A DNA stretch of 64,000 nucleotides from Sapria himalayana. Its lineage: Eukaryota; Streptophyta; Magnoliopsida; Malpighiales; Rafflesiaceae. The notes beneath the pieces were generated by a model. That model did no database searches. It was not told the origin of the DNA and was given only the letters and a program-made list of their open reading frames with translations. Positions 24,848 through 37,577 of the stretch are shown one piece after another. The stretch covers positions 48,501 to 112,500 of the forward strand of contig JAREIK010001716.1 in NCBI GenBank assembly GCA_029783825.1, written 5' to 3'. The position numbers and the translations under genes were made by a program. Each line of letters begins with the position of its first letter. Position 1 is the stretch's first letter.

Positions 24848-26930
24848 ATCTCCATCTTAATTTATTTTGCATACAGATAGAGAGACACTCTCTATAAACA
24901 GTTAGTCCAAAAAAACTACATCTGATTTGATATGTTCAGTAAGTCAAGACAGTGTCTTAACTTATTCAGAGTAACAGGTTTGATAAACATGTCAGCTGGA
25001 TTATCAAAAGTTGCAATCTTCTTTACTTGTACCCTCTTCTCATATCGAAGGAAATGATATCACACATCAATGTAACAGAAGCCATATACTCTGCTAAACA
25101 AATAGCATTGAGGTTGTCACATAAGATTGTTGCAACCTCTTCATAAAGACCAAGGTCCTTGAGAAAACTTTTCAGCCACATCCCTTTCTTCGCAGCTTTA
25201 GTCATAGCCATATACTCTGACTTCATTAGAAGATAAAGTAACAGAAGATTGCAGTGTGGCTTTCTAGCTAACTACAGAACCACATACAGTGAAGACATAA
25301 CCAGTCATAGACCGTCTACTATCAACATCTCCTGCATAGTCAGAATCAGAATATCCTGCCAGCAAGAGTTCAGATTCATTACCAAATATCAGACCAACAT
25401 CAGAAGTCCCCTTGAGATACCTAAGTATCCTCTTAACAGCTTTCCAGTGCTCTTGACCAGGATTTATCATAAACCTACTCACTGCACTTACTGCATGAGC
25501 AATATCAGGTCGGGTGCAAACCATAAGATACATGAGGCTCCCGACAGCACTAGAATAGAGAATCTTAGACATTTGTTCCTTATTAGATTCAGATTGAGGA
25601 CAACATTCTAATGTCAGATGGAGGTTAGAAGCAAATGGTGTGGACAGAGGCTTACAAGAAGCCATTCCAAATCTAGATAGAAGTTTCTGAATATATTATT
25701 TCTGTGAAAGAAATAATTTACTTTTAATTCTATCTCTAAATATTTTCATACCTAAAATTTGTTTTGCTCCTCCAAGATCTTTCATAACAAATTCAGAACT
25801 GAGGAGATCTTTCAGTTCATGGATATCAAATTTATTTCTAGCAGTAATAAGCATATCATCTACATACAATAGCAAGTAGATATATGACTCATCCTTGTGC
25901 CTTTTGAAATAAACACAGTAGTCATGGTCATACCTACTGTATTCATGACTAGTCTTGAAACAGTCAAATCTCTTGTACCACTGACGGGAAGACTGCTTAA
26001 GTCCATAAAGGGTCTTCAAAAGCTTGCACACATGGGTTTCCTTGCCTGATACCTCAAAACCCTCAGGCTGGCTCATGGAGATCTCTTCATCGAGATCTCC
26101 ATGAAGAAAAGTAGTTTTGACATCTAGTTGCTCAAGTTCAAGATTATGATGTGCTACTAATGCTAGAAGCACTCTTATTGAGGTATGTCTAACTACAGGA
26201 GAGAATATCTCGTTGTAGTCAACACCCTCTTTCTGACTGAACCCTCTTGCAACTAGACGTACCTTAAACTTTAAACCACTAGCAATTGAGGCATCTTCTT
26301 TCTTCTTGAAAATCCATTTGCAAGATACTATTTTTCTTCCCTTTGGTTTAGGTACAATGATCCAGGTACCATTCTTATGAAGAAATTCAATTTCTTCATT
26401 CATGGAAACCAACCATGACTCAGACTCAGGACAATTAACAGCATTCCTGAAGGAGGATGGTTCAGGAATGTCAATTTCTTGGGCAACTTGTAGGGAAAAT
26501 CCTACAAACTCATCAAAGCCGAATCTCATAGGAGGACGTGCATTCACCCTCCTTTGTCTATCCCTTGCAATACAGTGGGGAATAGACTCTTCAGGTGCAG
26601 TTTCAGGATTAGGTTCAATAAGAGTTAGCATCATTTTCATGATTAGCTATCATTTTTCTAGAAACAACAGGCATCCTTCTTGGAGCTACAGATTCAGATT
26701 TTAGCTCCACCTTAAGTTCAGCTTGAGGAACATCAGGTAACTGAATAGGACTAGATACTTGTTTTAGAATGACACTCTCGTCGAAGGTAACACTCCTAGA
26801 GAGTATAACTCTCTTTTCAGATGGTGACCAGATACAGAATCCTTTGACTCCATCACCATAACCAACAAATATTCCCTTACATGCTCGAGGTTCAAGCTTA
26901 CCATCATTTACATGCTCTGTTTTGATTTGA
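24848..26930 (-). pseudogene. Ty1-copia pol remnant of Tork/Tnt1 type (copia-2), integrase end to RNase H
   Basis: The best preserved retroelement here. A 314-codon open stretch (25696-26640) carries the reverse transcriptase: W(I)IVPKPKGRKIVSCKWIFKKK, KVRLVARGFSQKEGVDY, KTTFLHGDLDEEI, LKTLYGLKQSSRQWY and the catalytic YVDD (about 25860). An in-frame stop after FLSQK interrupts the frame before IQKLLSRFGMASCKPLSTPF. RNase H (25264-25600 and 25023-25226) has SDSDYAGDVDSRRSMTGY, then a Trp codon turned to TAG and a frameshift; the end is NPADMFIKPVTLNKLRHCL. Upstream (26615-26930) is the integrase tail VNDGKLEPRACKGIFVGYGD. Gag, protease and most of integrase are missing. Confidence 0.92.
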
Positions 26931-28423
26931 ATGAGATCCTCATATGTTTCCCTTATAGTTTCCAGGATTAGACCATACATACATTTTTTTTCGATGAAAT
27001 TGCCATGCAATTGGTCGAAAACACATACATTCTTAGACATTATAATTGTACTTTTATGGTTTCACATGATTACTCTATGAATTCTTATTTGTCTTTGATG
27101 GCTTGTATTTATTATCAATGGTATGAGAAACTAAATTGAAAATTATGGGTTGTGAAAATAATCTTTTAAAATCAATTAAGTTATTTGAAAATTTTATTAA
27201 TAAATATAAATCTTAAAATTTCATACCATAATCAACCATAAAAATTATTTATTAATTTTCAACTCATAGAATCTATATCCAATACATTACCTATCAAATC
27301 TTAAATTATAGTGAATTTCTCAAAAATTTCCAAAATTATCTAGTAGGTCAACTATCAACTAATTTTTTTTCCCATTTCTATTTCTTTCATCCTACCCCAA
27401 GCTAATCAATCAAAGTTGATGACCATCAATTCTATGCTATGATTGTTGAAGTTGAGCAATCAATGATGTTGCTAGAACTATCCTAAAAATGTTTTATGGT
27501 TATGCATTATTTATTGCCTCACCTAATTGGGACATGTGATCAAAAAGATACCATTATCAAGATGGTGTCGATGTATTTTTGATATTCAATATTTTTGTAG
27601 ATGCAATATTTTGATCATGACTTTGCATGCTATTATTGATTTGTATGATTAGAGGGTGAATAGAGAAATATAACTCATTTGTTTTAGCTACTCAAGAAAA
27701 AAAAATTTTCAAAATGATGGAGACTTATGATGAAGTTGAACAAATTTAAAATAGATACAATGAAGAAAATCACAATGATTATCATGCATTAAAAGATTAT
27801 ATGCATCATTCAAGAGCAAATATACAATCTTATATTGTGGAACTAATCGAACATATAATTATTTGACGACATTTTATAAAATATTTTTTTTATATCAATG
27901 TGAGTTTGTGATAATAATCATTACTTACAATTGAGAAATTACAAGCGAGTAAATAGTGACCTCGATTAACTTGATGTGATTGAATTTTTTTCATAAGACA
28001 TTCAATGATAGTGGAAGATGGTGTAGTTTGTTGAGATGTAGAAGTTTTTGGGATTAAAGTGATATATATGCAATGTTTTTTAAGTTCTTTCAGGTTCATC
28101 ATATGAGCATGTTGAATTGAAAAATTATGAATTTTGTGGGTATGGAGAATGACACATTTTTATGAGTGATAAGAAAAAAATATGACTATTATAACTTCTT
28201 GCTCATACGATAGATTTGATATTTATATACTTATGAGTTATTATTATGACATGTTGTTTGTAGAAGATCATGTCCCAAAAGTTGGTATAAATGAATTGAT
28301 GATAAATTTGAAAGAGCTAAGTCACAACCTAGTGAAAGCATGAGGTATGCCTAACTTGAATGAATAGTTAGATGTGAAAGCAAAGATAAATTCCATTGCT
28401 AGAAGATTGCAGAATATGGTTAT
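26931..28423. other. Intergenic DNA, nothing recognised
   Basis: No known domain was found. A plus-strand stretch near 27710-27850 reads METYDEVEQI and DYHALKDYMHHSRANIQSY, interrupted by a stop, and could be an old transposon fragment, but I cannot place it. The minus frame at 27890-28102 is unlikely to be real. Confidence 0.4.
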
Positions 28424-30856
28424 TGTGATTTTATTACACTACACAATTTTATTAGTTAGATAGTATTCGAAAATCTAATTGGTGAGGGTCTCTCATTAAT
28501 AAAAATCCACGGGTGTATGGATCCTACAAGTTATAAAAAGGATTTTTGTTCAAATATTGATCTCATAGAGATTATATCTATAATTTGGCCAACCAACAGA
28601 GAGACAACACTATTCTAGTAAAGAAGATAATTCAGGGTTTAGATGAGATTCTTAGATCCTAGGATTTGTCTATTTTTATTCATTTGATGCATATTTAAAT
28701 AATTTGATATGTTGAGTTTGGATACAGAATAAAGGTTGGATATAGAAGATATTTTTGTCCTAATTACATACAAGGAGGTTATCACTATTAATCACAACCT
28801 AATGATGGTCCCCACATAGATATCTCATTGGTATTTTTATCACCCATCAAAGCTTAATGGTCATTTACAAGTTCATATCTTTTAGAAAACTCATCAACTA
28901 TCCTTGAATGTTGTTTCATATATTAATTTTTATTCTTTAATATTGAGTGTCCTAAAGACTTCGAATTGATATGGTCTTAAAAGTTTTTATGCTTTTGACT
29001 TTGTAAGCACCATACTCATACAATTAACATATAATTTTTTCTCAAATCTCACTAGTTAGAACCATAGAAGTAAGAGTAAGTCAAAGAAAAATCATCACCA
29101 CATGAACCACTTCTACTCATGCATATTCTTTAGATTACCTATCATCAATCTCTATAGTGATGATATGACTCGTGCACTTAAGATGAGACTCTTAGGAAAA
29201 TATTTTATAAAATTTCTTTCATCAATTAAGGGTAAATTCTTCTAATACATATATAATAATTTGACATATAAAAGTATTCTTGTTTTTGGCTTCATTAGTG
29301 TCATACTCACAATGACTAATAAATCTCAATATTAGGTTTTGATGTATATGTTTTTCCCATGCTTCATAGTCAGAAGGGCTATCACTTCTTTCCTATTGCA
29401 TACTTTAGTGAGCCTTATGGTTTACTTATCACTGTCTAACACGATAATATGCACAAACCAACCAATAGTAAAATCCTATTTTTAATTCTAGTTAATCACC
29501 AATTCTATCAATATATATTTTACAACATAAATCAAACATTTCAATAAACATTCAAAATTCATACATCATAAAATCAAAACAAACGAACCTTAAACCTCAA
29601 TTTTGCTTGACAAGTGATGAACTAGTTTTGTTCGAGATGGAGTTTGAGTAGATAGGCGAGTTGAGATAATGATAATGGGATCTCCATGATATTTTCAATA
29701 GCAGACATTCACAATGCCAGCCTTTGATTGTTAAAATTCAATAGCGTGACAATGAGCGTCTTTCACAACGACTGTCATTGCCACTCTATTTCCAAATATA
29801 TTAGTTTGGTAATATTTTTCAAACTAGCATTATACTTTATTTTTTTTTATTTAAAACATATTATTTCCATACAAAACTTTTCATATGAAGTATAATAGAA
29901 GAAATTTCATTAAAATATCAAGTTATCAATGATAACCCTCATGAGAATCTAGGATTCAAAATCTTAAGCCCATGAAATTTTAATTGAATCACCAAGATCT
30001 ATCATAGAGTTGGGGGTTTGAAAATCATGCCCTCCAACTCTAGGATTTAGCTTTTATCTTGCATCCCTTACTTGCTCATGGATCACCTAGGAAGTGTAAA
30101 AATTATACCTAGGGTTATTGATGCACTTGGTTCAAGGTGAAGAAGAAGATGATGAAAATCAAGATTATTATGATGATTATTTTTCTTAATTCATATGACT
30201 CATGGATTTGGCATTTACCTCCTATGACTCAAAGTCATGGTGCTGGGTGATGGTCATAGTTTGCCTTCATTTGAGGGCCAAATATTGTAACTCTTAAATG
30301 GTCATAGCTTTAGTATTGCTCTCTATAACTTTGTGTAGCCCGAAAGTCATGGTGTTGGAGAATGATTGTGGCTCTAGACTTAGAAATATTAAACTTTAAT
30401 AAAGATAAAGTTGTGACATTTGAAAATGGCCTTACATTTAGTACTAGTGGGGTACTTAGTTGATACATTGTAAAACTAATGTCATGTTCATATAAATTTA
30501 ATGAAATAAGTGTAGTCATTACTCTAAGATAATATTACATCTAAAAAGAATATGTTACACAATAAAAGAGTAATACAAACTAGGTGATAAAATTGTGACT
30601 TACAAAGATTACCATTAATATAATTTCAGCTATGAATAACTACAAAAACTACTTTTTAAGACAACTATCACCAAGTCACCAACCACCTTTAAAAATACAA
30701 TGATTTCACTATTTTTTGTCACAATCTATCGATGCCCCAATTTAATGAAATCATTTCAATTTTTGCTCTCTTCTACACTTATATATCATTAAAAACTACC
30801 AAAATATAAGATAATATTTGGTATTTCACACTAATACTAATGCTACACCTTGAGCA
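28424..30856 (-). repeat. 3' LTR (L2) of gypsy element A
   Basis: Begins at 28424 (minus-strand end ...AAAATCACA) and ends at 30856, where the minus-strand TGCTCAAGG follows a polypurine tract. The order of segments matches L4, but similarity is much lower than between L1 and L4. About 260 bp of unrelated sequence (29612-29875) interrupts it relative to L4. The TCATGGC-type degenerate array lies at 30190-30400. An alternative LTR start is TGTGAAATACC at 30830, which would give TGTGA...TCACA termini. Confidence 0.7.
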
Positions 30857-30881
30857 ATGACTTCCCCATCATAAAAAAAAG
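30857..30881 (-). other. Polypurine tract of gypsy element A
   Basis: Minus-strand TTATGATGGGGAAGTCAT abuts the TGCTCAAGG taken as the LTR start. The equivalent junction in element B is GATAGAGGGAGATTTAT before TGTTCAAAG, and this shared arrangement supports the call. Confidence 0.55.
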
Positions 30882-33781
30882 AATCTCACATTATTATAGT
30901 CAATATGTTTTTTTATAATAAAATTTGAGTGTCGTAATCTTTCAAAATAGTCGAGCAACTACTCATTGTGGACATAATAAGAGTTGTGGTAAGTTTTGAG
31001 CTCTATAACTATATTTATGGGTGAAATAATAATGTACAATTATTTAATTGATTGGTACCTTGAATTTATTATATCACACCATGAATAAAATTATTAAGGC
31101 TACCTACCAAGCAACATTATATTTAACATCTATAACTAGACCATGAATAATTTCTCATCTTCTTTAGTAATCTTTATCGTTCATGCTAGCTTTCAACATA
31201 CATCGTTACTTTCTTTCTTTTGGTATCTTCTTTTAGAATTACATCGATAGGACTTTCTTCTTTGGGCATTTCCTCTTTAGATGTCATGGCTTTAAGGAAG
31301 GCCATGATATCATCTTCAATTCTAGTCTGGTCATTTTATTTTTATAATAGCAAAGTTGTTGAGCTAGGCATTGTTGTGGCTTTTTCATTGAGTGTTTTCT
31401 TTCTATAACCCCAAAATCATTGCACTAGGCACATTCATTGCCTCATCATTGAGCTTTTAAGAGGTATTTTTTTCTATAACACCAAATTTATAGCATTAGG
31501 CAGAATTGTGGATTTTTCATTGAGCTTATGAGTTTAAAATGTCACTGAATTTCTATTTTAGCAATGTCTCCCTCTTTTGTTTTGTCAGTCACAAATTTGG
31601 ATTCTACTATTGTTTGTCCATATATAGAGAGTTTAAGCATTTTGTTTTGTCCTTATCTTCCAGTTCATCACTTTAACAACTCCAAAGTTTCTCTTCTATG
31701 TTATCTTTCTCATCTTCATCTAGTTTGCAATCTTTTACAAAATCCTTCTATATAAAGTTGACTTGTATTACGTTTCCATACATAGGTGATTATCTATTCT
31801 CCAACACCACTTCTCATCATTATCTGGATTCTAAAAGCCTTTGTAAAGATTGAACTTTACTTTCTCCTCACTAATATGGAGAGTAAACTCCCCTTTATTG
31901 ACATCAATAAGAATTTGTCTAGTTTCCAAGATGGTTATCTCAAGATCAATGGTACATAATAATCTTTCACATTCAATACAACAAACCTATTGGAAAATAA
32001 AAAATACCAACCTTGACTAAATCATCTTTGACAATGCAATCAGGATGCTTGATTGTCCTATTAGCCATTTGGAATGATCAAGATGTTGGAATAATTTTTC
32101 TAAGATAAAAATATTCACATAATTGATAATGACATTAAATTAATATTTGATCCAAAATCATATAATACCTTATGAAATATGTGATCCCCTATTATTGTAT
32201 AAGGTATAATAAAACTCTCTAAATCCTTCAATTTTTTCGAGATTATTCATTAAATAACAACACTACATTGCTAGGTCATATTCTTGGTCTGGTACATCTT
32301 TATTTTTCTTTTTATACTCATGTTATCCTTCATGAATTTCACCAAATTTCACATCTGAGATAATATTTCAGTAAATAGTATATTTACTTCTAGTTTCCAA
32401 AAAATATTTGAAAATTTTCTCTGCTAATCTGACATGCCCTTCCTAAAATATTGCAGAAATAAAAGATTCATTAGAAAATTATTTTCAACTTCATCATGGT
32501 TCACATTATTCTCTCCATAGCTTTGGATAATCTTATTTGCTCCTTTGTTTCTTTGTTTCTTTCATATGAAGCTAGGGGTGAGAGATGGGCACGTACTTCC
32601 ATAGGAGTTGTTACTTTGGAAGATTCCATAGTAGTGGAGTCTTTGTCTTTGGATAGAGTCTCAGAGGGAGTTGCAATGTCTAGGAAGATCAAAGTGGGAG
32701 CCTTAACTTTAGAGAAAGTCATTGCACTATAAATTCTAGGCCCTTTAAATTCAGCTTGCTCCATTCTTTTTCCCCTAACTCTCTTTTACTTCAAAGTTTT
32801 ATTGCTAGGCACTTTATTAAGTTTGCCTTAGTATCACTTGGCAATTTATTAGTTATTTCCATTTCATCGATAATACTAATTGTCTAATTTAATTCTCTAT
32901 ATTCTTCATTGCTGAATTCATGTGATTTATTCTTGCTTCAAGCCTCTCTATATGATAATTTTGTGGTCATTATTGCTTCATTTCTATTATTATCACACTC
33001 AGCTTATCCTCCATATTAAACTTTTCTTTTCTCCTTGAAGATTGATAATTTGAGCTTGATCCACTTTGAATATTTTAGCTCATTGATTTGTTTCCAAAGT
33101 TCTTTGAAGCTTGCCCAAAATTTTGCTGGCCATTTCTATTGCCTCCATGTGAAAAGTTTTCATAATTTCTCATTTTCATATGGTAATGCTTAGGGACATT
33201 TTTATTGAGTCATAACATATTTACTTCAATTATAGTAAAATGGTCGCACTCTGATACCCTAGCTTATTTTCTCCCAAAGAAGAAATTAATTAGAGTTTGA
33301 CAGATATTCTTTGTGAAATATTCAAACAAATAGTATGCATCCTATGATGATTTATTCATAATTAACCCTCTCTAGGTCATATCCATAGAGTTTTGTTTTT
33401 CTACAATGAGCTGATGATCTAGTCAACCCATTGTATAAAGTTTATGGTTGGAACTACAACTCAAACATATGGTAAGTGTAACTTCTCAATAACTTATTAA
33501 AATGATCACAAGTATCATATAAAGTCTCATGATAATCCTATCAGAAATAGTTACCTTGCTTTGTAATTTCGAGGTAATTTGATGTGAGAAAACTGTGAGA
33601 AAGACTCTCACAAGTTTATCCTAACTCTCAATAGAGCCTCAAGATATAAGTACTAAAACCAATTTTATACCTTATCTCAATGATAATGAGAATAGAAGTT
33701 GTGTGATGGTATCAAGACTAATTTCATTCATCTATATCATATCACAAAACTCTAAAAATATGATGACATGCTATTGAGGCT
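30882..33781 (-). pseudogene. Ty3-gypsy gag-protease remnant without RT or integrase (element A)
   Basis: Athila/Tat-like gypsy internal region, minus strand. Gag: LVRVFLTVFSHQI then HETLYDTCDHFNKLLRSYT and a stop where Trp is expected, followed by TLYNGL (33300-33650). The gag-protease linker ends with FLQYFRKGMSD...WKLEVNILFTEILSQM (32340-32460); the 87-codon open frame 32501-32764 belongs to this linker. Aspartic protease: DFGSNINLMSLSIM with the catalytic Asp kept (about 32158), then ILIDVNKGEFTLHISEEK and VKFNLYKGF (about 31850-31930). Only about 700 bp later comes the 3' tail GGTCTAGTTATAGATGTTAAA (31090-31145) that normally follows integrase. RT, RNase H and integrase are absent, with multiple frameshifts elsewhere. 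Confidence 0.85.
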
Positions 33782-34580
33782 TTGTTAAAATACCTAATTT
33801 TTATGGTTATGTGTGTCCAAAAACTAGTTGGGTGAGAGTCTATCATCAAACATTATTCTGAAAGTATATGGTCATATAAATAATAAAATAGATATTTATT
33901 TCAGATATCAATCTCATAATGATCATACATAATGTTAGATGAGTCAATAATAATAAATAAGTACTACAGTAGGCATGATAAGTAGGATTAAAATCATTAA
34001 TCCGAGATTTTGTAAATTGTTTATATTTTTTTTATGTGATGAAATTTAAAAATGGCCTTATTGTGATTATGCTCGATCATAGCTCAAAGGCTGGATAATT
34101 ATGAATGACCTATTTCCTTACTAATATACAAGGTAGTTATCAATTAGTGGGCCTTTTCCAATAATTATCTTTTCATATAGTAATTTTTTTAGTATTTTAA
34201 TACTAAGACAACAAATCATATCTACTTAGAGATCATTCATAAATCCTCACCTTTATATTTTCAGATAGAGTCATAGTGTATAAAGATTACCATGACTATG
34301 TCTAGAGCTTCAACTAAAAATGAATACTAAAACTAATCTTTAAGTACTCAAAAATGTAATCAAGTCAAATCATATTAAATGCTATGATTTGCATGACAAA
34401 CTCTATAATGTTGTATATTTCATACCAAAAACTCTCAATTTCATAACTATTCATCAAAATCCTCAAAATCTTAGTTTTTGTGAAATTATTACAAATAAAA
34501 CTTTCTTTCAGATAAATACATCATAAAACTCATACTAAATGATCAGTATCATTTGGTATTTGGCATTTGGAAGAGATGCT
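33782..34580 (-). repeat. 5' LTR remnant (L3) of element A, internally deleted
   Basis: The left edge TTTGTTAAAATACC lines up with TTTGTTATACTACG of L4, and the following 450 bp track L7 (GTTGG(R)TGA...AAGGTAG(T/C)TATCA). After about 34260 the sequence jumps to the right-hand part of the LTR (GAGTCATAGTGTATAAAGATTACCATGACT and TTCATCAAAATCCTCAAAA). The central array is missing. It directly abuts the gag remnant, so the original leader and primer site are gone. The right edge is approximate. Confidence 0.6.
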
Positions 34581-35093
34581 CATTCAGATTATATGATATC
34601 CTCCCACTGTACTAGTGTTATTAAACCATCACTATCAAACTTGGTTTTAACTCAAGGAAATTTAGCTCTACTAGTTATATCTAAATACCTAAATAACTAT
34701 TTATCATAATTAGATACTAATAATCTTTCAATATGGAGTGGTAGATGAGTTATTGGATAGCTTTCCTATCACAACCTTGGGGATCTCTATTATTGTCAGT
34801 TCCGTCCATAAACTCTTTACCAACTCGTTATCTCAAAATTATTTTTCTAATTTTTTCAATTTCTGGATCTAGTGATATTACCTCATTCCTAGAATTCTAC
34901 TCATATAAGGTGGGCTGAAAGAATAAAAATGGAAATAATAAGCACAACAACTTCACAATCAAAACATGATATCAAGACAAGCTATTGTAGATTTGAAAAA
35001 ATAATTCAAATGTTATTATCAAAACTATTAAAAATAGAACTATCCATTTATAAGTATAATTATATCAACTCATATTGACTAATCAAAATAAAT
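34581..35093 (-). mobile_element. 5' leader fragment of another gypsy member
   Basis: This sequence lies just inside the primer-binding site of LTR L4 on the minus strand. It contains no gag motifs, so it would be untranslated leader. The gypsy copy it belonged to is cut off where L3 begins. Confidence 0.45.
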
Positions 35094-35113
35094 AATCTCT
35101 GATAATGGTGCCA
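35094..35113 (-). other. Primer-binding site next to LTR L4
   Basis: Minus-strand TGGCACCATTATCAGAGATT aligns with TGGCGCCGTTGCCGGGGATT, the site used by Athila-type gypsy elements and complementary to a tRNA 3' end (tRNA-Asp by my recollection). Six positions differ and all six are transitions (five G to A, one C to T). It lies 2-3 bases from the LTR edge, as expected. Confidence 0.7.
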
Positions 35114-35115
35114 AA

Positions 35116-37577
35116 TTTTATCACAACTTTGTTATACTACGTAATTTTATTTGTTAGATAATGTGCTAAAAAGCTTATTGATGAAGATTTTTTCAGCAAT
35201 AAAGATCCACAAATATATATGTCCTACGAGTATTAAAAAGAACTTTTATCTAGATATCAATCTCACAAGAATAGTATCAGCATTTTGGTCAACTAATAGT
35301 GAAATAATATTATTCTAGTATAGAAAAAAATTCAAGATTTAAGTCTGATTCTAAGATCCTATGAATTATTCATTTTTATTCATATGAAGTATGTTTAAAT
35401 AGAATTGATTAATTTTGAGTTTGGATTTAGAATAGGGTTGAATTATTATCAGAATCCATTTTCTTAATGACATACAAGGTGCTTGCTACTATAAAGTTTA
35501 TCTCAATGATGGTCTCCTCGTAGTTATCTCTTTAATATTTTATCGCCAATATAACATATCATTTTTGATCGAGGATCATTCACAAGTTTATAACTTTTAG
35601 GCAACTTGTCAATTGCCCTTGATAATTGTTTCATATGTTTGTTCTTATTCTTCGGCCTTGGATATCTTAATGACTTTGGACAAATGTGATTTTAAAAGTG
35701 TTTGTATTTTTCGGATTCATAAGGGCCATACTTACATAATTAACATATATTTTTTCTCAAATCTAACTAGTGGAAATCATACTAGTTAGAGTAAGTCAAA
35801 GGGATGTCACTACCTCATTAGACACCCCTACTCATGCATGTCTTGTGAATTACACATCATCCATAGTGACAATGTAACTTACACACTAAAGATGAAATTC
35901 TTAGAAAAATATTTTATAAAAAACATACATTCATAGAGAGTTGGTTCATTTAAGATGCATATAATAGATTGGTAAGTAAAAGTATTTATGATTTTAACTT
36001 TGTCAGTGTCATACTCATAATGAGTAATATACCTTAATTTTGGGTTTTGACATATTGGTTTGTCTTATACATCATGATCAGAAAGCCTATCACTTCCTTC
36101 TTATCATGTGTGAGTAAACCTCATGGTTTACAAGTAAACATCCACTACAACCTCAAACCCACCAATAGTAAAATCCTAATTTTAATTCTATTTAATCACT
36201 AATTTCATCAATATTCATTCATGATATAAATCAAAAATCACAATCAACATTCAAATTATCTATACAGCACATAAATCAAAATAAATAAACCCTAGCCTAC
36301 AATTTAATCTGACATTAAGGAGAAATTCATATGAAGTATAAGAAAATAAGTCTTGTGAATCCTAGTTTCTCAATAATAACTCTCATGAGAATCTAGGATT
36401 CAAAATAGTACTCCCATGATATTTTAATTGAATCCAAAAAATCAATCTTAGAGTGGGGGGATGGTTGAAAGCCATCGACGTCTCCTAACTCTAGGATTTA
36501 GGTTTATTCTTGCAACACTTATTTGTCAGGGGATCCTATAGGGCTGTTGTTGTGCTTAGTTCAAAGTAAAGAAGAAGAAGAAGATCATTATTATTATTAT
36601 TATTATTATTCTCTCTCTTGATTATTTTATACTTCATGAATTCTAAGCATTTTCCAAATAGAAAGTTATAGCTTTGGAATGATAGCATGACTTTGTTCTT
36701 TTGTCTTTGGAGCTCAAAAGTTGTGGCACGGAAAAGTTGTCGTGACTTGGAATTCTCCTAAACTTTTTGTACCTCCAAATGATGCTTAATGGTGGCCACG
36801 GTTTTGCCTTTATCTTCTATATTATCGAGTCATAGTATTGGGAAGTGGTCACCGCTTATGCATTTCATCTCTAAACCACAAATTTCATGGTGCTCTAAGA
36901 GTGGTCATGGCTTTGGCCTTAATCTATTGTGACTCATAGTCATGGCAATGAGTGATGGATGTGCATATGCCTTTTCTTGAGGGAAAAAAAGCCACAACTC
37001 TTAAAATAGTCACAACATATTGCCCTTTTTCAACTCTTTGTAGCTCAAAAGTCATGTCATTGGAGAATGATCACAACTCTTGACTTAGAAATATTAAGTT
37101 TTAATAAAAATAAGGTTATGACACTAGAAAATAGTCATGTGTTTTAGTACTAGTGAGATAATTGGTTACTATGAAATAAACATATTGTCATTATCATTTA
37201 AATATTACAAGATAAGTATGGCTCTTACTCTAAAATAATATCATAGCTTAAAAGAATATGTTACAAAGTAAAAGGAATGTACTAATGAGGTAGTAGATTC
37301 AATGCATATAAAGATTAATATGACTAATTAGGTATAATTTTGGCCAAGAATGGATTTCATAACTACTCGATGGAACCACTATCACAAAGTCACCAAATAC
37401 TTCTAAAAACACAATGATTTTACTTCTAATCGTCACAATTTATCAAAACTCCAATTTAGTGAAATCATTTCAATTATCACTCTTTTATTCATTTACGCAT
37501 CATCAAAAATTACAAATATATAATAGAATAGTCTATATTTCACCCACAAAAAATGATTTTTAAGGGACTTGGGGATG
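35116..37577 (-). repeat. 5' LTR (L4) of a gypsy member
   Basis: The fullest LTR of the family, about 2.46 kb. Its left (3') edge borders the primer-binding site. It contains a TTA microsatellite (36586-36612) and the degenerate TCATGGC array (36660-37110). From 35340 rightward it is duplicated with its flank as L1 plus F1 at 16955-21121. The right edge near 37577 is inferred from where L2 and L4 stop aligning. Confidence 0.7.

Noticed and set aside
33241..35113. L3 to primer site read as one gypsy leader of element A
   Set aside because: 33782-34580 aligns with LTR sequence (left edge and right end with the centre missing), so the primer site at 35094 belongs to a different member than element A gag.
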